64,000 nt of DNA from Botryosphaeria dothidea (Eukaryota > Ascomycota > Dothideomycetes > Botryosphaeriales > Botryosphaeriaceae): assembly GCA_011503125.2 (NCBI GenBank), contig WWBZ02000001.1:1426001-1490000 (forward strand), read 5' to 3'. This document shows, one piece after another, positions 10,495 through 21,675 of the stretch; position 1 is the first letter of the stretch, and the number at the start of each line of letters is the position of its first letter. The notes under the pieces are model-generated. The model made no database searches, was not told the DNA's origin, and saw nothing but the letters and a program-made list of their open reading frames with translations. The translations under genes and the position numbers were made by a program.

Positions 10495-10774
10495 AGGCCT
10501 CAGCAGGGTAGGCCTCACCAACGCAGGCAGCCTTCTTGGCAGAGCAGCTGGCCATGTTGGCGTCGGGGCCGACGCGGCAGCTGCTGTCAGCCTCCTCACA
10601 GGCCTTGCAAGCGGCGGCCTTGGCGGAGCAGCTGGCCATGTTGGCGTCGGGGCCAGTACGGCAGGCGTTGTCAAGAGCCTCGCAGTCGGTAGAGGCAGCG
10701 TAGGCGCTCTGCGGCATGGCAGCCGAGAGGGTAAGCTGAGCCGCAAGGGCAGTGGCAATGAAGTGGTAGCGCAT
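9668..10774 (-). CDS. GPI-anchored-type cell-wall protein with five cysteine modules
   Basis: Intronless, 368 residues. A signal peptide (MRYHFIATALAAQLTLSAA) is followed by five copies of a roughly 28-residue module of the form C-x4-5-(A/S)CR(T/V)-x-P-(D/G)ANMA-x-CSA-x3-AC. Two copies sit near the N-terminus and three in the C-terminal half. Between them are two copies of a block ending in TITSCGPEVTNCPARST, a pattern also found in clock-controlled wall proteins of ascomycetes. Ala/Ser/Thr/Pro/Gly-rich linkers join the parts. The C-terminus is a hydrophobic tail (FGVMALGAAAAAFVM) after a small-residue region, as expected for a GPI attachment signal. A wall or plasma-membrane surface role is inferred. 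The strong GC content leaves long open frames on the other strand; these are shadows. Confidence 0.8.
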
Positions 10775-12517
10775 TTTGTCTGTTGTATAAAAGAGTGAAC
10801 GAATGTGGTTGTTCGAAGGAGTGGCTGTGATTGAGCGAGTGAGAAGCGCGGTGCTGGACAGATGGATTGACAGCGGCTCCTTGGAGGTATCTATACCCCA
10901 TGAAAAGCCCTCAGCCCCTCAACTTCGTATAAAGTTTATTGCTTGGTTCGCGTAGGGCTGAAGCTTGTGCCTTACTAAATCCGGAGATGGAGACGGAGTA
11001 GTGGCTTTGGACCAAGCTTCCCGTGACCGCGCTCCCCGCAATTACGAGGGGTAGATTGCGATGGGCGAAAGGAACTGCCCTATGACCGCTACTGAGCTGA
11101 GGAAAGCACCCAAATGGCTGAGTCGGTTCTGCAAGGAGTCGGGTCGAGCTCGGCGCTCGTAAAAGCGGGTAAGTGATCGACGCAGGTACGAACAACCGTA
11201 TTCTACGTAGGTGGCGCACCTACCCCGGGTATTCCAGAAGAACTCATGTCTTACTGCCTCAGGACCATCTCAGAAGCAGTGTTTCATGCCAGAGGTAATT
11301 TCAGAACACGTCAGAGGGGTACCTCGAGGAAAGCGAGAAGTGTGTTGGCAGCAATGAAGCTTTGGACCGTGCCGATGGCCCGTGCCTAAACGTTACTTTA
11401 TGCGGTTCGTATAACAGACCGAGGGTCACGTTTCATAGTCCGTACGCGATCGGCATTTTGGAGAGAAGACTGCGCCGGAGCAACACCGCCTCTGCAACCA
11501 AAAGACCGGGCGGCAAAATCTGGTGTACCTGGTCCAAACATCAGCCATCTGGAATGGACTCTGTGCAAACCGGCGCAAGATACCGATGTGGTTAAACATT
11601 CCATTCCCTTAATCCGCGCCTACCGTATCTCGATCCTCCGAAGTTTGGCGGGTCTACTCCTTTATTCTCGTACTTCGTGTTTGCTGAAGACGGTGAGCTA
11701 GAAGCCGCTTCTCACGAAACGAGCTGGCCATAGCGCGGATCCAACTGTACAGGCGAATGGGTATCTCGGCTTGTCCGACAGCCTCGCCGTGCTGGGCAGG
11801 AAGAAGCTGCCCGATTTACCCGCGCTGTAGCGGAAGTGTTGCATGTAACACAATGCAAGGCTCCGCTGCAGTTTCAGAAAAGCGACTTGGGTATTGTTCT
11901 TGAATCGTTGATGATGCTTCATTCCGAGGCGTTGCTGGCTTCTTAACCGCCAATTACCCCCGCGGATGAGTGATCGAAATAGGTAAAGGGGTTTTATGGT
12001 TTGTAGCTCTGACCTTCAAGCTTCTCCTGGAGACCTTCAGTAGTTGCCTCTTCAAGAGTGATGCTGCACTTGAAACCTCAACTTTTCAAGCTTCCCTATA
12101 CAGTCAGGATCGTCAGCAAAGTACCGTGTTTCTTGGTACTCGAGGAAGTGTTTCGGGTGATACTACGTTGTACGCGGGAAACCCCTGACTAATGGTAGTC
12201 TATATTTAGCGGGACCGGCTAAGCCACCGATTTTCCCGACGCACCCCACGAGCGCACCAGCACGTCCCAAGCCACTTTCCCATTACGATGAACACATACG
12301 ATAGATCAACGCCGTGGCGCATTAGCTTTTGAATAGTCCGCGCCAGGACAATGGTGGCCATCGGTCAAGAAAGCACCAGGGGAACTCTTCCGAAGCCCGA
12401 TGATATCAGACCATGGCCTTGTCGACATCACTTTGAGATATGTCAGAAGTGTGAACACATGTTGCTCTCTTTTCAGAAGCTCAACGCTCTTCTTAGCTGC
12501 AGGCTTCATACAGTAGA
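10775..12517. other. long intergenic region, nothing recognised
   Basis: About 1.7 kb. Short frames on both strands (for example 11362-11595 and 11698-11922) show no signature and no convincing splice partners. Confidence 0.4.
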
Positions 12518-14387
12518 CTACTCCTCTGGCGGATACACGACAATCTTGTCCAGGTCCGCGCCCTTCAGGTCGAAACCGTTGCTCAGTCCGCCAACAGTAA
12601 TCGTATTCGACCCCTCCTTAAGCGGCAAAAGAAGAGGCGTGGACAGGATGATTCCCTTGTGGGTGTCGCGCTGGTAGAGTGTTTGCACATTTTGTGTGTC
12701 GCCGTTGACAATGACACTGCTGATACGGCGGAGTTGCCATTTGCCGCCGATACGGTCAGGCGAGCCACCAGCTGCGAACATGAGTTAGCCAAGGAAAGAT
12801 GTGCTGAGGGAAAAAAGACTTACGTTGATCTCCAAAGCCCATATCATCAGTATCTGTACCGAAGGTTAGTCGAGAGTTTACATTATTGGCGAGGAGGGCT
12901 CACTTTGGTAGTAGAACGAGACCCACTGCTCCTTTCCGGTTCCTTCGACCCCTTCAAAAGTTACGGTGCTATCATTCCCGTAGATTCCAGTCACGATAGT
13001 TCCTTTGCTAGCAAAATTCTAGTCTCTTGCGTTAGTTTCCCAAGTCTCGAAGACTACAGCACTCGTACATACCGCTTCTTGTTTGAAAGCGCTTCCGCTC
13101 GTCGTTGCATCGGCTCCATAGTAGGGAGTTCCTTCAATTGCGCTCCATTCTCCGGATTTGCTTTTGTGGACAGTAAGCAAAGTTCTACTCCATCTCAAAG
13201 CGGGGGCACTTACACATCCAGATCATACACATCGTGCCATTCAACTTCCAGAGTCTTCTTCTCATCGTCGATGTTGAGTGGCAGCCAGATATATCTACTC
13301 TCCCATAACGAGTTCGAGTCCCACTTTCCGGAATGTTAGCTCCTTGTTGCGAATATCTACATGTCTGTATATTTCACGTACTTGGTCTCCAAGGTAGAGA
13401 TACGTCGTTTGCTTTTCTCCAGCAATTCTCAATGAAAATCCAGACTGAGAGTTGAAAGTTCTGGTATTCAGGGGCGAAAAGATGAAGGGCTGAGACCAAG
13501 GACCGGCAAGAGAATCTGCGCGGAAGGCAACAACGTCTGCCAAAGAGGTCAGTCAAGATCGTCATGTCCATTCTTTTAGACTCACTGTTCGGGCGATAGC
13601 CAGTCTTGTGGCTCATCAGTGCGTAGTAACTCTTTTCAGTCTGGATGATGGTGGGCGCCTCGAGATCGAACTTGTCCCAACGGTGGATTACCTCATCCAG
13701 ATCTGTGATGTCCTCGTTGAAGCTGGTAAGATACACGTCACGGCCTTCCTTCCTGTCTCCATTGGAATAGAGAGAGTAGGTTTTGCCGTCCTTGTAGTCC
13801 GTGAACATTCCAAAGTCTTGAGACCAGTTTCCGAGAGGCGCTGTAGCGTTCACGAATGTATAAGGTCCGCCAATTGTATCGGCCGTCGCGAAACCTTGGA
13901 GAAGCCAGCCATAAGATGAGTTGTCGGCATGCCACCACATCTGTTTCGGTCAGGAAAGCTGCTTGCACAAATCACCGGAGAAAACATACGTGGTATTGGT
14001 TCAAGCTCTCGGAGTAAGCAACCTTGGGCCTTTGGATGATATGTTCCGGAGAGATGTAAGGGTGACCTTCAATGGGTTCTGTGCATGGTAAGCAGACGCT
14101 TCCTCAGGCAAGGGGCAAGTAGACTGACCAAGCGCAAGGCCCTCATATGTCCAGGTAGCTAAATCTTCCGAGCTGTAGACCGTCACACCACCGCCCTCCT
14201 CTTGGCCCTCGATCTTGTACTCTCCAAACCAGAAGAATTTCCCCGTCTCAGGATCGACCGTAACGCCGCCGGCATGCGCGTTGACCAGGTTTCCTTCTGT
14301 GTCATGCCATCTTCCTCCTGGTACAATATACTTTGCATGCGCAGCACCTGCTGCAAGGAGCAGGGATAAAATACTTTTCAACATCAT
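12518..14387 (-). CDS. Secreted glycoside hydrolase family 43 (galactan 1,3-beta-galactosidase type), nine exons
   Basis: Exons 14387-14129, 14078-13990, 13940-13586, 13536-13382, 13323-13214, 13160-13073, 13018-12904, 12853-12824 and 12771-12518 join into 484 codons with every phase closing. The first intron has the less common donor GTCAGT. The signal peptide is MMLKSILSLLLAAGAAHA. The catalytic five-bladed propeller follows: NAHAGGVTVDPETGKFFWFG, QRPKVAYSESLNQYHMWWHA, SQDFGMFTDYKDGKTYSLYS, and DKFDLEAPTIIQTEKSYYAL with a conserved Glu. The last 150 residues (YYGADATTSGSA, WVSFYYQNTDDMG, LLLPLKEGSNTITVGG) look like a CBM35-type carbohydrate-binding domain. Subfamily 24 enzymes with this layout release galactose from beta-1,3-galactan backbones of arabinogalactan proteins. 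The exact substrate is inferred. Confidence 0.88.
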
Positions 14388-15935
14388 CCTGGCCGAAAAA
14401 CGGTTTCGCGCATAGAGTACGGTGTTGTGAAAAAGTTTTGTCTTTTTAAGAGGAAGGCCAAGACAATTGCGGCGGACGTTCGCCCGAAAGTCTGGGTACC
14501 GGAAATATTCGCCATGAGGCCTCGCGGGCTCGTAAGTGATGGCGTTCGGTCGCATTTACCCCGTGCGGCAGGTCGTTTGACAGAGAGCCACGGTGAGGCT
14601 TCGCTTAGACCAAGGCAACCCCCGCACTTCCCCGCAAGCCGCGCCGCGAAGGAATGCAAGGCACTGTGTTTGTGCGTAAGGTTCTTGTTTGTTTCTTTCC
14701 TGTTAGGAGAAAGACTAAGACTGACGATGCCAATACTTTTCTTCGGATAAAACGGAGACCGATCCCCGTCACGATACCCTCGAGATGTGATGGATTTAAA
14801 GTGTCCGCCAGCGCCGGAGCTGTGGGCCAAGCCTTATCACCAAGGCGGATGCAGCCGGGCATTTTCACACCATGACGGGATCACACAGTGGCTCTTCCGT
14901 CAAGGCGTCAACAACACCCGCTTATACGCAATTTTCAGTCCACTCGCTCTGAATGCATCCGAACTTTGCAATATGTGTTATCGCGAGCGGGAATTATTGA
15001 CTGGATATCTTCTGCTGAGAAGTTTGGCGACAGCCGATCTTAGAAGACGAATGGGTTTGCGCAACTTGTGACATTATGGTTGACCTTTGCTCTGTAGATC
15101 ATTCTTCTATGCCGGTCCATCATGCAGATCGGATTGCCAGACCTGACGACCTGCATTTAAGGTTTTCTGCAAGGTTGTGGGCCGTGGGGTGGCGCAGCTA
15201 GATGCGGCGGTGCTGGAATGGATGCGGATGACGCAATACAGAACCGAAATGTAGACAGTAACACAGGACAACTCCTAGAGTGATTTGAGACAAATGATCT
15301 ACGTACCCGCGAGAGTTTCCGCTAGTGCGATGCTGGTCTCATGAACCGCCGAGGTGGTTACTTGGTATAGACAGTGCTCCACAACAGACAGCAAGCCTGT
15401 GGGACTTCAAACCATCCTCAAACGGCACAGAAATGGCCCACTTGCTTTTTCTCTGAACTCAAACCACGTGTGGGGTATTCTGCTCTTCCTCTGGAAAGCT
15501 CTCATCTGAAAGTGATTTTGCTGTGCAAGTCCAAAACCCGCATCTCCCGCGTTGAACTCCTTGATATTTTTTTTATAGATTCTCAAATGCCCGGCGGAGG
15601 ATGCCAGCCAGAAGTTCCAAACCCATTAAGAAGAAGTCTAGATGTCGTGATCATTGCCAAGGATGACGTATAACTACATTTCCAACTTGTTTGGAAATTA
15701 GCCTCACCAAAAAGCTCAAAGGGATTTCGGCATTCAGCCACATATCACCGCTTTTTCTGTCATTTATGATGTGAGTCTTAGAATGTCTCCTCACTCGCAA
15801 TATTCAATTGCTATTATAGTTCGGCGACACGCAGGCCCGAAGAGGCGATCCACTGGTTTCACAATCCAAAAGCCATCAACTCAGGTGAGGCGCTTCTGAG
15901 TATCCGATCACCTCAAATCCACGGGTTCGAAAAAG
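14388..15935. other. intergenic, nothing recognised
   Basis: About 1.5 kb between the GH43 start and the solo LTR. Several short frames without signatures. Confidence 0.4.
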
Positions 15936-15940
15936 GGCTG

Positions 15941-16417
15941 TGTAACGAGCGGGCCTCTACCTCTAAGGATCCAAACACCAAAGAGGGTGGAAACCTGTCG
16001 AAGGGTTTTCCTTGAGTGGGTACAAGAAGGGGTACGTGAGGAACGAGTAGACGACTGAAGACTGAGCACTGCGTGCGAAGGCCTTGTTACCAATAGAGTC
16101 CAAATTCTATTGCGAAGTTCTATTGTTGAAGTTGACCACGGAGGGTCAAATACTAGCTAGGGAGTAAAGCTATATATACTATAGGAGAGTGTGTACAATC
16201 TGGTGGTGCCGTCTTTTGAGGGCATCGCTGAGCGTGCCGTTACTTGAGGGCACACGTTGGTGTGCCGTTTATTGAGGGCACAGGTGGGTCGCACGTGACA
16301 ACTCACGTGGTAGAGTCCGTGATCTCGTGACCTCGGTTCTGTAAGACTTCCGACTTCCTCGCTGTTTCGTCGGAGTTGATCCGTAATTCTCTGACCTGAG
16401 AAGGCTGTGCCGTAACA
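15941..16417 (-). mobile_element. Solo LTR (477 bp) with 5-bp target duplication GGCTG
   Basis: Read on the minus strand the element starts TGTTACGG at 16417 and ends CGTTACA at 15941, with TG...CA ends that form a TGTTAC/GTTACA inverted pair. Both sides carry GGCTG (15936-15940 and 16418-16422), the footprint of integrase-mediated insertion. A second copy of the same family and the same length lies at 55315-55791 in the other orientation. Their right halves (R/U5) are close to identical and their left halves (U3) have diverged. No internal retroelement genes adjoin it, so it is a solo LTR left by recombination. Confidence 0.85.
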
Positions 16418-16503
16418 GGCTGCTAGAATATTGAGTACAAACGTTGAGCTTTTCGTAGGAGAGTGGAAGTCTTTTGCTCTCCTATTTCAGCAATATCGAG
16501 AAG

Positions 16504-16621
16504 TGTGCCCCGGTATAGTGCAAAAACCCGATCAGTTACTAATCGAGCCGATTAGTTACTAAAACCCACCGATTAGTGCAATTGCACTATTCCGGAGGAT
16601 TAGGGACTAATTGCCACCCCT
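16504..16621 (+). repeat. Left terminal inverted repeat (118 bp)
   Basis: It matches the reverse complement of 19867-19984 over 118 bases by eye. Inside it are short internal repeats of CGATTAGT and a GTGCAATTGCAC palindrome, possible transposase binding sites. Confidence 0.9.
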
Positions 16622-16970
16622 TGCTGCTGCTTTGGGTAAGTCGTGCGATTATTTAGCGGTGACGAGGTGGTGTTTCGTACGGCATCGCTTAGCAACCCCC
16701 CTGCTATTACCACCAATTATAAGTCCTCGCTTCGCCTGAGCAATAAAGGTCGGTATCAAATATATACAGTCACAAAAAGCATAGCGTTGACAATATAGTG
16801 TTAAGCTGCAGGAGCCGCTTCCGCGTAATTGTAGTGCTACCAACTTACGAGTTGCGCTTGCGACGATGTCGCATAGAGATATTCGTCGCTCACCTGCGAA
16901 ATTTTGGTGTATAAGAGTGGCTTCGCTGCGGCATAGGTATCTATCTCTCAATCCTGTAGTCCTCAACACC

Positions 16971-19535
16971 ATGGCGCCGCCCCGCCGCCCAGCCAACTCA
17001 AACCTCGCAGAGGACCCTCTACCACCAAACGCGAAGTCATTCTTCGAAGTATACCTGCAGAGTAACACCGGGAGGAAAAAACGAGTACGCTTTACCCTGA
17101 AACGGTACAACGACTACATCAGATGGATCAAAACGTTACCCGACGCGTCCTCCCCCACCTACCAGGCCGCTCAGACTACTCGTCGATACTACACTTACTA
17201 TAATGGTGCCGGCGCAACGTTGAAGGAGGGCTTGTATCGACTTTCCCAAAAAGGTAAACCTGAACTGAAGGTAAGTTGTCGTATTAGAGTATAATATAAT
17301 ATGCGAGGAGAAGAGAAGAGAGCTTTCTGAATTTTCTTAGTCCCTCCTACATCGAATTAGAATTAAGCTCCACCTACAACGCCTGCTAACCGTTCGCAGG
17401 TCATCCATAAGGGTGACATGTTCGATACGATCAAGGAGGCCCATCTCTTCCTTAATCATGCGGGCATCGAACCGACTACTAAATTCCTTGCGCAAGATTG
17501 ATACGGAATCACCGAAGATGACGTTGCCGAGTTTCGGCGGCTATGCAAGTTTTGTACACAGAACGAGTCATCTTACAATAAGGCACCGCTACGCCCAATT
17601 GTGACTCTGTATCTCTTCGAGCGCGTCCAAATCGACCTTATAGACTTCCGCAACGACCCATATGGGAAGTACAAATACGTCCTCTGCATCAAGGACTGCT
17701 TTTCAAAGTACTGTTAGTTATACCCTATGCGCACCAAGTCCGCTGCTGAAGTGGCGAAGAACTTTAGACGGTATAAGCAATGACCCGTATAAGCCGGATT
17801 AAGCTGATATAGCTGCAGATGGGCCGCAGCCTTTGGGCCTTCCGATATATACCAAAGCGATAGAGGTAGCGAGTTCAAAGAAGCCTTGAAGCTACTCCTG
17901 CAACAACTTGGTATTAAGCAAGTCCTCAGTCGCCCTCGGCACCCACGGACCAACGGTCTGATTGAGCAGAACAACGCTCAGGTCAAGCAAAAGCTTATGA
18001 GCATTGCGAGGACGATAGGGGAGCGAGACCTTGCCTTCGCATGCGCTGAAGTCGCAATGCAGCTAAACGCTACGCCAAAAAGGGCTCTGAAGGGGAAGAC
18101 GCCGTACTTTATCGTCTTCGGACGCCAGATGAACTCTCATCCCGTGAGCCCTGCGCTCCGCGAGGACTTGGAGATTAATAAGGTCCTCGACGACGAGTGG
18201 CAGGATGCCGAGGGCGTGAGTCCCGCCGACCTTCCCTATCCGGGCGGGAACTCTAGACCTATTAGTAGCCGGGATAGCGATCTTTCTCCTCCTATGAACC
18301 GAGACGACCCAGCCGACGACGATAACGTCGTTTTCCTCCATAAGAGCACCTGCCCAGCTACTAAAATCTCGACCCTAGACCCTCACGACGACAAGGATAA
18401 AGCACCTACTCTTCCGTCCGTTTCCGGGGCTCTTTTTAACGAACCTAATCATCCTGTGCTTAACGATGAGTCCCTACGCAGCTACGTTATTGAGCGCGTG
18501 GCTAAAATTAATATCCGCCAAGGCGGATTGAAAGAGCTCCACAAGGAGGGTATTTTGGTAAATCCTCGCGTCCGTTATAAGCTTGATGATGGCTCAGAGG
18601 AGCCACCTGAACTACGAGACGCTATGATTAAGCTGGACCTACTAGCGGCCGGGTGGCGAGGTGCTGAACTCGTCGCTGCTAAGAGATGGTTAGTGAGAGA
18701 GTATAAGCCTGCAGAGGATGCCGTAGGGGGTCCTTCGAATACGGCAGAAGAGGCAGAAGAAGAATCTATTACGGCTAAGACAACGGAACTCGCCTCTGCC
18801 ACCCTCGCCCTCGCGGGGTCTACACCGCGCCAGGTGCGCTTTTCAGACCTCAACGAGCGAGTGACCCCAGCTACACAGTCAGAACTATCCGAATCGCCCC
18901 ATAAGGGCCGCCAGTGTGATGAACAGGTACGAGGCACGCAAAAACGACTTCGTGAGATTATGAAGAGTAAGCATAGCAGGACTCACAAATATCAGCAAAT
19001 CAACCTTCACGACCAAGTCACCTTCCCTGTGCCCGCGCAGGACCGACGAGGCAATATTCGACGCTATTTCGGCAAGGTGATTAACAACAGGAATGGCTAC
19101 TACGAGATTCAGACCAAATATGGGATCATTAATCACCTCTTTCCACCGAACGAGCTTGTGCTCGTCCATGCGACTCACCACCTACCCGAAAACGTCTTCC
19201 GCGGTCGTACTAATAAGATCTCAGTAGTATACGTTGCTAAAATGGAGCACGGGCATATTAATGAGCCTGAAGTGCGTTGCAACTGCGGCCCCCGCGGCTG
19301 TAGAAACAAGAAGTATAGGTGCTCGAAGCAGGCCCGCTTCTGCACCTCAAAGTGCCACACTTCGCACTCATATACAAACAAATATAGCGAAGAGGACGAG
19401 GACGATAAGGACGATGAGGACGGTGAAGATATACTAGAGGAAGCCACCGGAGTAGGCTATGAAGCATCAGAAGGTCGAATGTCACAACGGGGCCGTCGGC
19501 AGGTGCCATCCAGGCGGGCACTTGGGCTGGATTGA
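16971..19535 (+). pseudogene. Ginger-like integrase/transposase, two in-frame stops
   Basis: Model: 16971-17270, an intron with GTAAGT...TGCTAAC...CGCAG, 17400-17770, a probable second intron (GTATAAG...TGCAG), then 17819-19535. This gives 796 codons in one frame. Seen in order: an N-terminal domain, an HHCC-type zinc finger (VIHKG, HLFLNHAG, CKFC), and an integrase core with Asp in QIDLIDF, Asp in QSDRGSEF and Glu in NGLIEQNN at D34E spacing. A GPY/F-like chromatin segment near PVPAQDRRGNIRRYFGKV follows, then a C-terminal cysteine cluster (CNCGPRGC, CSKQARFC, CH) and an acidic tail. Stops TGA at 17499-17501 and TAG at 17715-17717 sit where a Trp codon would fit, consistent with G-to-A change. 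As it stands the copy should not make a full-length enzyme. Confidence 0.75.
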
Positions 19536-19866
19536 GAAAAGGTCCGAGAGATGCGAGATTTTCGTGTATCCTAGTATGAGTATCCCATTTATAAATTCTC
19601 TCAACACCATGCGTGTGAATTTTCACGATACGTTTTATCCTACTACCCGGCCGACCAAACCGATAGCATAGCATAACGCATACGTCACATATAGCGTTCT
19701 AAAGCACCGCCACCCGCATCCTCTATTATTATATAAACTGTTTCTGCTTAAGCAGAATTGAGCCTCTATATATAGGCGATCCGATATCGTCGCTTTCACA
19801 CCAGTCGGTGGGGTGTTAACCGGGGTAGACAATTTGCACTAAAAGATTACTTATGTAATGTTACGC

Positions 19867-19984
19867 AGGGGTGGCAATTAGTCCCTAATCCTCCGGAATA
19901 GTGCAATTGCACTAATCGGTGGGTTTTAGTAACTAATCGGCTCGATTAGTAACTGATCGGGTTTTTGCACTATACCGGGGCACA
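19867..19984 (-). repeat. Right terminal inverted repeat (118 bp)
   Basis: Partner of the left repeat at 16504-16621, immediately followed by the GAAG target duplication copy. Confidence 0.9.
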
Positions 19985-19988
19985 GAAG

Positions 19989-20995
19989 CGGGTTCAAACA
20001 GTTTGTAGGGCAGTCAGAAGCGTGAATGTGCATCCTGAGTCGACTTCTGGATCACGATCTTCAGAACGACCAGACGGGAGCGGACGAGTACGACCTCTGA
20101 ATGTGAGACTACTGCTACGTGTGACAGGCTAATTATCTTGAAGCTCTCAACAACTTTGGTAAGTGGACCATGGTAGTTCCACACCAGGGTTTCTCGATAC
20201 TCATATCATTGGTCGTTCTTTGCAGATGTCAATAGCGATCCTATGTCGACTATCCAAACGGTGGAAGTGGCCGCCACTGCAATAATTTGTATGAGATAAT
20301 AGCATTAAAATAGTAAGGGCTAACGCGTAGGGAGTGGAAGCAATTATCTAGACGGAATTGTGTCGAAAGACTAATCATACTGCACTCGGATGAATACTTC
20401 CACTCTCCACGGTAAGGGCACCATTATATGACTTCTTCAGTTGAGAGGATTGCCTGCAATGCCAATCCGCATCAACGAGACCTAAAAGAAACCGTACTCG
20501 GTCTCATTTTCACCGCTTTCCCGAAGAACTCTCCTGAACACCGGAATGTGACAGTGGAGGCAGGCTCCATCTTCATGGCTGATGAGTACTAAAAGATGGA
20601 AGCAGATAGAGAGATAGCTGAGAATGCGGAGCTGAAGCTGCGTAATCTATAGAGTTCATCTCGTCATCCTACCCCGCAATCCCGTCGGATCTCGGATCTC
20701 GGATCTGGATCTGAATCTCCTCGAACGCGTTCCTGAGCGGGCGGTTCCTGAGAAAAAGAGCGGAAACTAGTTGAGCCATTCCTTTTCCGCTCCGACATTG
20801 CGGCTTTTTGGCTGTCTTGCCCCGCAAAACATGACTTGCGAGCGGCACGGCAGTGCACCCCGGCACCGGCACTTGCTCTCCCCGCCATTGGTCCAATCGG
20901 ACCGCGTGCCAGTATATAACTGTTTTGAGCCTCTTCTCTCTGCGTACACAAGATTTACCCTGGATCGACCGAACATCCCAATAACATCCCCCACG
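19989..20995. other. intergenic, contains a MITE-like motif
   Basis: About 1 kb. A segment at 20331-20409 begins GGAGTGGAAG and ends CTTCCACTCTCC, an imperfect inverted pair with related copies near 36791-36871 and 57894-57920. The right end holds the promoter of the DUF3237 gene. Confidence 0.4.
20913..20919 (+). promoter_or_regulatory. TATA box (with nearby CCAAT) of the DUF3237 gene
   Basis: TATATAA lies 77 bases before the ATG at 20996, and a CCAAT box occurs about 20 bases further upstream (20893). Confidence 0.45.
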
Positions 20996-21675
20996 ATGCA
21001 ACTGTTCCGGAGCGTGCTCGCCGCCTGCGCGCTCCTCTTCTCCGCAGGCGCCACCAGTTCCAGCACCACCGCGCCCGCCGCGCCAGCGCTCGAGTACCTG
21101 TACACGGCGCTCGTCGACTGCGAGCCGCGCATCTTCACCAGCCAGACGCCCAAGGGCCTGCGCACCGCCATCCCCATCGTCGGCGGCAACTTCACGGGCC
21201 CGCGCCTGAACGGCCGGATCCTCAATCTCGGCGCCGACTGGGGCACGAGCGACCCCCAGACGGGCCTCTTCACCGCCGACACGCGGTACAACCTGCAGAC
21301 GGACGACGGTGCCAACATCTTCATCCAGACGTCCGGCCCGAAGCAGGCGAATGGGGATCTGCATCTGAGGCTGGTGTTCGAGACAGGGGATAAGGAGTAC
21401 TACTGGCTGAACAACATCATCGGTGAGTAATTGGATAGCGCCGATTTCGAGATTTTTTTTTTTCCCAAAAGGGAGTGCTAATGGTGCGGTTTTCGTTATC
21501 AGCGGTGGGTGTCTTGCACCGTGTTGCGGAGTATGAGGACGGTAGCTATACCTTGCAGATTGACGCTTGGAACGTGAGTAATCCGCTTCATCATTCACCC
21601 GTCAATTAGCTGATATGCCTGCAGCTCGCGAGTGAATGGACCAACGCAACTTTTGCAAACGGTACGACCTACTAG
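20996..21675 (+). CDS. Secreted DUF3237-family protein, three exons
   Basis: Exons 20996-21422, 21503-21573 and 21625-21675 join into 182 codons ending in TAG, with GTGAGT donors on both introns. A signal peptide (MQLFRSVLAACALLFSAGA) precedes a DUF3237 (UPF0311) beta-barrel. Recognisable blocks are LEYLYTALVDCE, GLRTAIPIVGGNFTGPRL, GRILNLGADWG, YNLQTDDGANIFIQTSGP, YYWLNNIIAVGVLHRV and LQIDAWNLA. The family's biochemical function is unknown; bacterial and fungal members are single-domain. The secretion signal makes this an extracellular version. N-glycosylation sites (NFT, NAT, NGT) fit that location. Confidence 0.88.

Larger units (their letters stand above)
16504..19984 (+). mobile_element. 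Ginger-like DNA transposon, 3,481 bp, with TIRs and 4-bp target duplication
   Basis: The element is bounded by terminal inverted repeats of 118 bp that begin TGTGCCCCGG and end CCGGGGCACA. It is flanked on both sides by GAAG (16500-16503 and 19985-19988). It encodes a retroviral-type integrase instead of a classical transposase. An integrase in a cut-and-paste element with TGT...ACA ends and a 4-bp duplication is the definition of the Ginger superfamily. The left end lies only 77 bases from the solo LTR's target duplication, so this spot has been hit at least twice. The two TIRs read as identical, which points to a recent insertion. Confidence 0.85.

Noticed and set aside
9790..10798. Long Pro/Arg-rich and Gly-rich frames overlapping the cysteine-module gene on both strands
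   Set aside because: Low-complexity shadows of repeated, GC-rich coding sequence. The accepted frame has a signal peptide, ordered cysteine modules and a GPI tail.
15924..15940. GGTTCGA and other tRNA B-box-like strings in the window
   Set aside because: No partner A-box or cloverleaf could be found at any of them, so no tRNA gene is called.
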